Positions 1 through 4,128 of a stretch of DNA of 6,572 nucleotides are shown here, piece after piece; positions within the stretch are counted from its first letter, which is position 1, and every line of letters begins with the position of its first letter. Origin of the DNA: Bacteroidota bacterium (GTDB taxonomy: Bacteria > Bacteroidota > Bacteroidia > Bacteroidales > UBA10428); contig JAHEEB010000244.1 of NCBI GenBank assembly GCA_024640925.1, forward strand, positions 1 to 6,572, in the 5' to 3' direction. Position numbers and translations under genes: made by a program. Below the pieces are notes generated by a model. It was not told the origin of the DNA, searched no databases, and saw only the letters and a list, made by a program, of their open reading frames with translations.

Positions 1-1
1 C

Positions 2-235
2 GAAGTATTCCCAAATCCATCTGATGGAGTTTTTACTGTAAATATGAATAACTTAAATACAGAAAAAAATGTTGAAATTAAAGTTATTGATTTGAGCGGT
101 AGAACTGTCTATAATCAAATGCTTTATGAACCAACTGAGCAAGTTGAAATTAATGCTAACCTAATATCTGGTAGTTACATCCTTCAAATTGCATGCGAAA
201 AAGGAATAATTACAAAAAAACTAGTGGTTAAATAA
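2..235 (+). CDS. 3' end of a T9SS-secreted protein (C-terminal sorting domain only)
   Basis: Reading from base 2, the frame is open to a TAA at 233-235, giving 77 visible residues; the gene begins outside the window. The fragment opens with FPNPSDGVFTV, continues through VIDLSGRTVYNQ, and ends in SGSYILQI and KKLVVK. These are the standard landmarks of the type A T9SS C-terminal sorting domain, which directs proteins across the outer membrane in Bacteroidota and is removed on export. It aligns without gaps to the end of the GH43 protein at 687-1856, with 60 of 77 residues identical by my count, including LYEPTEQVEINANL. A methionine codon at 44 could be mistaken for a start, but the conserved domain already begins before it, so it is internal. 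The catalytic or binding part is not visible. A secreted enzyme of the same locus, perhaps a paralogue of the GH43 enzyme, is a reasonable guess only. Confidence 0.9.
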   Translation, partial: EVFPNPSDGVFTVNMNNLNTEKNVEIKVIDLSGRTVYNQMLYEPTEQVEINANLISGSYILQIACEKGIITKKLVVK

Positions 236-324
236 TCCAGAATTTGTTGATTATAAAATCATAAATATTTTCTAACCTGATAAAATCAATAGTTTAGATT
301 GAATCATGCAGGTTTATCCCGGAT

Positions 325-359
325 TAAGCAATAGAAATATTAAAAATTTCAATTGCTTA
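325..359. other. Hairpin in intergenic region
   Basis: TTAAGCAAT (from 324) faces ATTGCTTA at 352-359, giving 8 bp at 325-332/352-359. After one A-A mismatch it continues with GAAAT (334-338) paired to ATTTC (346-350). The loop is 7 nt, 339-345. There is no T-run after it, so it does not look like an intrinsic terminator. Flanking bases 311-321 can also pair, with a bulge and a mismatch, to 377-386, which would enclose this hairpin in a larger fold. The function is unknown. Confidence 0.55.
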
Positions 360-377
360 CAACCTTTAGGGTGTAAC

Positions 378-387
378 GGGTTAACCC
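378..387. other. GGGTTAACCC palindrome
   Basis: This is a perfect 10-bp palindrome inside CGGGTTAACCCCG. Its left half can instead pair with TCCCG at 317-321, so in RNA it could close a larger stem around the 325-359 hairpin. As DNA it could be a protein-binding site. Nothing in the sequence decides between these options. Confidence 0.4.
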
Positions 388-446
388 CGATTTAGAAATT
401 GTTATAGCAATTTTAAAAAAATGCTGTATTACAATTTGTTAATCGT

Positions 447-468
447 TTACGCATTCTCTAATGCGTAA
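447..468. other. Perfect 9-bp hairpin TTACGCATT/AATGCGTAA
   Basis: TTACGCATT at 447-455 and AATGCGTAA at 460-468 are exact reverse complements around a CTCT loop (456-459). With nine uninterrupted pairs it is the cleanest hairpin in the left intergenic region. It lies 16 bp before the terminator-like hairpin at 485. It is followed by CTGGGTTTATT rather than a T-run, so it is not a classical terminator. An RNA-processing stem or an operator are both possible. Confidence 0.6.
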
Positions 469-484
469 TCTGGGTTTATTAAAA

Positions 485-549
485 AGGCATCTTTATAAAC
501 TCTTGAATATTCTGTACTTCAACGGTTTTTAGAGATGCCTGTTTTTTAT
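485..549 (+). terminator. Terminator-like hairpin with AGGCATCT stem
   Basis: AGGCATCT (485-492) pairs with AGATGCCT (533-540). The stem extends inward to 500/525 through a G-U pair and one mismatch, leaving a loop of about 24 nt. It is followed by GTTTTTTAT (541-549), a T-rich tract. The same outer stem, a TCTTGAAT segment in the loop side and a TTTTTAGA segment recur in the terminator after the GH43 gene. It probably ends transcription of the upstream gene or of an RNA from the structured region. The long loop and the first G of the tail make it weaker than the second copy. Confidence 0.65.
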
Positions 550-555
550 ATACTG

Positions 556-589
556 TTTGCAAAGCTCTCATCGATAGGCATCACATTTG
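556..589 (+). promoter_or_regulatory. Candidate promoter for the GH43 gene (weak)
   Basis: TTTG at 556-559 is followed 22 bp later by CACATTTG at 582-589. Bacteroidota promoters are described as TTTG near -33 and TAnnTTTG near -7. The downstream box here has C instead of T in its first position and the spacer is slightly long. It lies after the terminator and about 97 bp before the start codon, which is a sensible place. In AT-rich DNA such matches occur by chance. Confidence 0.22.
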
Positions 590-686
590 TCCTCTAAAAA
601 AACACAAAAATCCACCTTCTGGAATTATTCTTTTCATAACTTTTAGATGCTTATTTTCAAATATTTAACTAATCAATTTAATTACT

Positions 687-1856
687 ATGAAAAGAAAAAA
701 TTTGTTCAAACCCAATTTCTGGGTAAGTATGTTTGTAGTATTGTTTATATGTTCGACATTTTCTAATGCTCAACCACCCAGTCACGATCCTTCAAGTATG
801 ATCCAGAATACAGATGGGAGGTACTGGATTTTTACTACTGGTCAGGGTATTTGGTGTATGTCGTCAAGCAGTACAAGCTTTTCATCATGGCGGGCCGAAA
901 CAACCCCTTTCGGCAATAGTTATCCAAGCTGGATAAAAAATTATGTTACAGGTTTTACCGGATTTTTCTGGGGGCCTGATGTTGTTAAAAGTGGTAGCTA
1001 TTACTTTTTGTATTATTCATGTGCTGGAGTTGGCGCACCTGCAGCTATAGGGGTAACAAGGGCTTCAACTTTAACCGGTCCCTGGACCGATCAGGGAAGA
1101 GTTCTTTCAGGGAACAATGCAATTGATCCGGGTATTATTATTGATGGTAGCAAAATGTGGATGGCATGGGGCAACTGGCAGAGTGGTATCGATATTTGTG
1201 AGTTAAATCCTACCTCAGGTAAAAGAAAAAATTCAACCTCTACTCATCTTGTAAGTGGCCAGGTCGAAGGCCCTGCGGTAATTAAAAATGGCAGCTATTA
1301 CTATTTGTTTTATCAAAGAGGATTATGCTGCAATGGCGTTAACAGCACATACTATGTTGTTGTTGCGCGTTCAACTAGTGTTACCGGCCCTTATACAGGA
1401 GAAAGAACATTTCTCCCAAATAAAAGTGGAAGAATAATAGGCCCTGGACACATAGGATATGGCTGTGGTAAACTTACCTACCATTTTTATGATGGAAATG
1501 ATAATGGTGCGGCTAAACTAGCTATTACAACACTTAGTTTCAGCAATGGATGGCCGGTTGCTGGTTCATATAAAAGCTCTGATGGTGAGGATCTGACAGA
1601 ACTTTTCAAACTTGATGATCCCGCTATATTCCCAAATCCATCGAATGGAAACTTTACCGTAAATCTGAACAATCTGAATACCGAAAAGAATGTTTCTATT
1701 ACGGTTTTTGATTTGAGCGGTAGAATTGTCTATAATCAATTGCTCTATGAACCAACCGAGCAGGTTGAAATTAACGCCAACCTGGTATCTGGAAGTTACA
1801 TAGTACAGATTGAACATGAAAAAGGAATAACTACTCAAAAACTTGTAGTTAATTAA
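687..1856 (+). CDS. GH43 family secreted glycosidase, probable endo-alpha-1,5-L-arabinanase, T9SS substrate
   Basis: The product has 389 residues. Residues 1-28 form a Sec signal peptide (basic start, hydrophobic core, cleavage probably after SNA). Residues 29 to about 300 form a GH43 five-bladed propeller. The expected catalytic residues are visible: D34 in HDPSSM as general base, D147 in NAIDPG as pKa modulator and E194 in VEGPAV as general acid. WGPDV (95-99), CCNGVNSTY (214-222), GPGH (H255) and YHFYD (H266) fit the endo-arabinanase branch better than xylosidases or arabinofuranosidases of the family. Endo-arabinanases cut internal alpha-1,5 bonds of arabinan. A short linker leads to the T9SS sorting domain (about 313-389, FPNPSNGNF to KLVVN), so the enzyme should act outside the cell or on its surface. 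It is compact, with no carbohydrate-binding module. The ATG at 687 is chosen because it opens the signal peptide; no Shine-Dalgarno is seen. Family assignment is firm, substrate likely. Confidence 0.9.
   Translation: MKRKNLFKPNFWVSMFVVLFICSTFSNAQPPSHDPSSMIQNTDGRYWIFTTGQGIWCMSSSSTSFSSWRAETTPFGNSYPSWIKNYVTGFTGFFWGPDVVKSGSYYFLYYSCAGVGAPAAIGVTRASTLTGPWTDQGRVLSGNNAIDPGIIIDGSKMWMAWGNWQSGIDICELNPTSGKRKNSTSTHLVSGQVEGPAVIKNGSYYYLFYQRGLCCNGVNSTYYVVVARSTSVTGPYTGERTFLPNKSGRIIGPGHIGYGCGKLTYHFYDGNDNGAAKLAITTLSFSNGWPVAGSYKSSDGEDLTELFKLDDPAIFPNPSNGNFTVNLNNLNTEKNVSITVFDLSGRIVYNQLLYEPTEQVEINANLVSGSYIVQIEHEKGITTQKLVVN
1623..1856 (+). repeat. Second copy of a T9SS sorting-domain coding segment
   Basis: This 234-bp segment matches bases 2-235 codon for codon without gaps. 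By my count 60 of 77 encoded residues are identical. At DNA level long runs are shared, for example TATTCCCAAATCCAT and GATTTGAGCGGTAGAA. Similarity fades after the stop codon, apart from the shared terminator stem further on. It points to duplication of a gene or of the 3' sorting module within the locus. Confidence 0.75.
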
Positions 1857-1891
1857 GTTTTCGGTTAAACTTTAACTCGTTTATAAATCAC

Positions 1892-1939
1892 AAGGCATCT
1901 GAAAAATCTTGAATTTGATTTTTAGATGCCTTCTTTTTT
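1892..1939 (+). terminator. Intrinsic terminator of the GH43 gene
   Basis: AAGGCATCT (1892-1900) pairs with AGATGCCTT (1924-1932). After a bulged G the stem continues as AAAAATC (1902-1908) with GATTTTT (1917-1923), leaving an 8-nt loop TTGAATTT. It is followed by C and six T (1934-1939). It begins 36 bp after the GH43 stop codon. It shares its outer stem with the hairpin at 485-540. Confidence 0.85.
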
Positions 1940-1946
1940 CAAGGAA

Positions 1947-1981
1947 AAGAAGTTGCTAATGCAAATGAAAAGCAACTTTTT
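1947..1981. other. Second hairpin after the GH43 terminator
   Basis: AAGAAGTTGCT (1947-1957) pairs with AGCAACTTTTT (1971-1981), with one G-T pair, around a 13-nt loop. The T-run is part of the right arm. Read on the + strand it could be a back-up terminator; read on the minus strand the stem is followed by CTTTTCCTTG, a poor T-tract. No minus-strand gene ends here, so a + strand role is more likely. Confidence 0.5.
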
Positions 1982-2044
1982 AAGCTATTCTTAGTTTATT
2001 AGAAATGCTTTTTGCTAATTTTCAGTATTTTTTTAATCTGTTGA

Positions 2045-2078
2045 TTTGCTTATATCGATTGCGCAAAAGTGCAATTTG
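2045..2078 (+). promoter_or_regulatory. Candidate promoter and inverted repeat before the regulator gene
   Basis: TTTG at 2045-2048 and GCAATTTG at 2071-2078 are 22 bp apart and resemble the Bacteroidota -33/-7 pair, except that the usual TA of the second box is GC. Between and overlapping them lies an inverted repeat: ATTGCGC (2058-2064) against GTGCAAT (2069-2075), with one G-T pair and an AAAA loop. Its right arm overlaps the putative -7 box. If the promoter is real, the repeat would be well placed for an operator, for example for autoregulation. The start codon is 18 bp further on. Confidence 0.28.
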
Positions 2079-2096
2079 AGATAATTCACAATTCAT

Positions 2097-3704
2097 ATGA
2101 AAAAATATTTGGTATTGGCTGTTTTTCTGTTTTGTATAAAGCCTCTTTTTGCAACAGAAGATCATAAGAACTTATTCATTGAGCTTGATAGTGCAATTAT
2201 GCAGCAGCAGAGGTTTTTGGATGATAGGATTAAACGTATTGAATTTTTAAAAAGCATGCTGAATGCATCTTCTGAGCGGGAACAGGATAATTACAACTAT
2301 AACATTTATGATAAGCTCTTTCAGGAATACCGATCGTTTATCTATGATTCTGCCTTCAAATATGCAAACATATTATTAGAAACATCATATGAATTAGGCG
2401 ATAAACAGCTTATTGAACAATCAAAAATAAAAATAGGATTTACTCTTCTTTCTGCCGGAATATTCAAGGAAACTCTGGATACTTTATTATCAATAAAGAC
2501 AGATATTCTTGACAAATCATATAAAATTGAGTATTATTTTCTGTTAGGGCGCACATGGTTTGATATGTCAGATTACTTACAAGACGATTATTTTTCAAGA
2601 CAATATATTCTGAACGGTTCCAAGGCTTTAAAAAATGCATTATCAATTGCTCAGGAAGGATCTAAGGAGTATCTTGTTGTTAATGGCTTATACAACCTGA
2701 GAAACAAAAATTGGAATGTTGCCGAAGGTTGTTATGTAAAACTATTAAAAGATACAACACTTACTGACCAGGAATTTGCTGTGACGGCCTCCAGTCTTGC
2801 TTTTCTATACAACAACCAGGGAAAAACAGAAAAGGCAATTGAATTACTTGCAAAAGCAGCAATAGCCGATATAAAAACCTCCACGCGCGAAACTGTGGCA
2901 ATGCTTAATCTTGCCGAACTTCTCTATTTAAAAGGCGATATTAAACGTGCTTATAAGTATGTTAATCTGGCTCTCCAGGATGCTTATTTTTATGGTGCCA
3001 GACAACGGAAAGTTCAGATTTCTGATATATTGCCGATTATTGAAGCCGAACAAATCAATATTAAAGAGAAGCAGCGGAAGCTGTTAATGAATTACTCAGT
3101 CGGACTTACTATATTAAGTATTTTACTTTTTGTTCTGGTGTATGTTGTTTTCTACCAGTTTAAAAAGTTGAAAAGAGTTAAAACCAGTCTGGATGTTATG
3201 GTTCGTGATTTAAGTGAAATCAACAATAAACTTCGTGAAGTCAATACAATAAAGGAGGAATATATAGCTCATTTTTTCGATATTATATCAGAGTACATAA
3301 AGAAAATAGAAAGGTTTAAAAAATCGGTTAGCCGTAAGGTAATGCTGAATAACCTGAACGACATCAACGAGTTTGTTCAGAGCATTAATCTTGAATCGGA
3401 GAGAGAAGAACTATATCAAAGTTTCGATAGTATTTTTATAAAAATATTCCCAAATTTTATTCCTCAGTTTAATTCCTTGTTTAAGGTAGAAGATCAGTTT
3501 GTTATTGAAAAGGACAAAGCCTTAACCCCCGAATTACGGATATTTGCCCTTATAAAGCTGGGTATAAATGATAATGAAAAAATTGCCAGATTTTTAAACT
3601 ACTCCGTTACAACAATTTATACCTATAAAACAAAAGTCAAAAAAAAGGCAATTGTTCCAAACGAAGAATTTGAAGCTAGATTAATGAAAATTAGTGTTGA
3701 TTAA
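2097..3704 (+). CDS. Membrane-anchored TPR/HTH regulator, DUF6377 type
   Basis: The product has 535 residues. Residues 1-19 look like a signal peptide (MKKYLVLAVF..., cleavage after LFA). A helical region follows with TPR-like units around 229-258 (ASSLAFLYNNQGKTEKAIELL) and 267-297 (LNLAELLYLKGDIKRAYKY). One transmembrane segment is at about 333-355. Next come a basic stop-transfer patch and a coiled coil (about 360-392). The C-terminal part includes YIAHFF (389-394) and a helix-turn-helix at about 477-519 (TPELRIFALIKLGI, then KIARFLNYSVTTIYTYKTKVKKKA). I recognise this order and these motifs as the DUF6377 group of Bacteroidota, commonly beside susC/susD genes. It probably senses a sugar with its periplasmic TPR part and binds DNA on the cytoplasmic side, so signalling would be within one polypeptide. 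The likely target is the susC gene 424 bp downstream. Family assignment is fairly sure; ligand and targets are inferred. Confidence 0.82.
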   Translation: MKKYLVLAVFLFCIKPLFATEDHKNLFIELDSAIMQQQRFLDDRIKRIEFLKSMLNASSEREQDNYNYNIYDKLFQEYRSFIYDSAFKYANILLETSYELGDKQLIEQSKIKIGFTLLSAGIFKETLDTLLSIKTDILDKSYKIEYYFLLGRTWFDMSDYLQDDYFSRQYILNGSKALKNALSIAQEGSKEYLVVNGLYNLRNKNWNVAEGCYVKLLKDTTLTDQEFAVTASSLAFLYNNQGKTEKAIELLAKAAIADIKTSTRETVAMLNLAELLYLKGDIKRAYKYVNLALQDAYFYGARQRKVQISDILPIIEAEQINIKEKQRKLLMNYSVGLTILSILLFVLVYVVFYQFKKLKRVKTSLDVMVRDLSEINNKLREVNTIKEEYIAHFFDIISEYIKKIERFKKSVSRKVMLNNLNDINEFVQSINLESEREELYQSFDSIFIKIFPNFIPQFNSLFKVEDQFVIEKDKALTPELRIFALIKLGINDNEKIARFLNYSVTTIYTYKTKVKKKAIVPNEEFEARLMKISVD

Positions 3705-3734
3705 TTTTATTTCGATTCGATTTAAAATAATGTG

Positions 3735-3768
3735 AAAATATACTTCATTTCTGAAGATTTTTGTTTTT
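3735..3768 (+). terminator. Possible weak terminator of the regulator gene
   Basis: CTTCA (3743-3747) and TGAAG (3752-3756) form a 5-bp stem with a TTTC loop. AAAA at 3735-3738 can pair with T at 3759-3762 after an unequal internal loop. A T-rich tract, TTTTTGTTTTT, follows at 3758-3768. It lies 31 bp after the stop codon, which is a normal place, but the GC-poor short stem makes it uncertain. Confidence 0.45.
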
Positions 3769-3791
3769 ATCCTGTAATTTTTATCTCGATA

Positions 3792-3862
3792 AAATCTAGA
3801 TTTCTATTTCTATTATAAATTATTATGTTATTGATTATAAAAATGTTGGAACAAATCTAGAT
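3792..3862. repeat. Two copies of AAATCTAGAT
   Basis: AAATCTAGAT occurs at 3792-3801 and 3853-3862, 61 bp apart. Each contains the 8-bp palindrome ATCTAGAT, and the first copy extends to a 12-bp palindrome AAATCTAGATTT (3792-3803). Repeated palindromic sites upstream of a regulated gene can be binding sites, but the DNA is very AT-rich and two copies are weak evidence. Confidence 0.35.
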
Positions 3863-4060
3863 CTCCTTGAATCAATAGTGTGTTATGGAAAATTGATTAC
3901 TGATCCGGGATCTTATTTATTTGAATATAGAAAGCAATAAGGAAAAACAATTTTTATTATTAAAGATGCAATTGATTATTCTTTATTGAATCGATAAAAA
4001 GATTTAAAACCCAGAGATATGAGAAATTCAAGTTGTGTAAATAGGATAGTTGTTTTAACG

Positions 4061-4078
4061 GGGATTTATATAAATCCC
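4061..4078. promoter_or_regulatory. Perfect 18-bp palindrome upstream of susC, candidate operator
   Basis: GGGATTTATATAAATCCC is its own reverse complement over all 18 bases, with no spacer. It ends 50 bp before the susC ATG. A spacerless palindrome fits binding of a dimeric DNA-binding protein; in RNA it could form a stem only by sacrificing the central TATA bases as a loop. The regulator encoded just upstream is the obvious candidate partner, but nothing in the sequence proves it. It could also lie in the 5' leader. Confidence 0.45.
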
Positions 4079-4128
4079 TTTATGAGCGGCCATCTGATAA
4101 TTAATTCCAAATTAAATTCTTATCTGCT

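Larger units (their letters stand above)
236..686. other. Gene-free stretch of 451 bp, rich in inverted repeats
   Basis: I find no convincing coding sequence on either strand between the two secreted-protein genes. The first part, 236-310, is plain AT-rich DNA. From about 311 to 549 it carries a series of inverted repeats: a hairpin at 325-359, a GGGTTAACCC palindrome at 378-387, a small AAATTG/CAATTT hairpin at 396-413, a perfect hairpin at 447-468 and a terminator-like hairpin at 485-549. The last part, 550-686, should contain the promoter and leader of the GH43 gene. The stop of the upstream gene lies about 250 bp before the terminator-like hairpin, whereas the matching terminator after GH43 begins 36 bp after its stop. 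The 3' untranslated region here is therefore unusually long, or holds a separate element. Confidence 0.6.
3705..4128. other. Gene-free stretch of 424 bp before susC
   Basis: No gene is supported on either strand. The stretch holds a weak terminator-like hairpin (3735-3768), two copies of AAATCTAGAT (3792-3801 and 3853-3862), a GATCC-G-GGATC inverted repeat (3902-3912) and a perfect 18-bp palindrome (4061-4078). A 46-codon open run (3800-3937, TAA at 3938-3940) has no plausible start and is discussed under findings. The susC promoter should lie here, but I found no good TTTG/TAnnTTTG pair. Confidence 0.6.

Noticed and set aside
44..235. A separate 63-residue small protein starting at ATG 44
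   Set aside because: The T9SS domain already begins before base 44 in the same open frame, so this ATG is internal to a longer gene.
241..443. AATTTGTT direct repeats (241-248 and 433-440) as target-site duplications of an inserted element
   Set aside because: There are no matching terminal inverted repeats next to them, and an 8-bp AT-rich match at this distance is easily chance.
1487..1838. Overlapping minus-strand open frames (1487-1672 and 1566-1838)
   Set aside because: They are antisense to the GH43 C-terminus and its T9SS domain. The + strand product has clear motifs.
2464..2646. Minus-strand open frame inside the regulator gene
   Set aside because: It is a shadow of the 535-residue regulator, with no supporting features of its own.
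3254..3260. AGGAGGA-like Shine-Dalgarno sequence within the regulator gene
   Set aside because: It is in the middle of the coding sequence (codons for lysine and glutamates before YIAHFF), with no start codon at suitable distance giving a distinct product.
3905..4128. A canonical Bacteroidota promoter for susC
   Set aside because: I found no TTTG followed at a suitable distance by TAnnTTTG; the best partial matches miss the conserved TA or TTTG bases.
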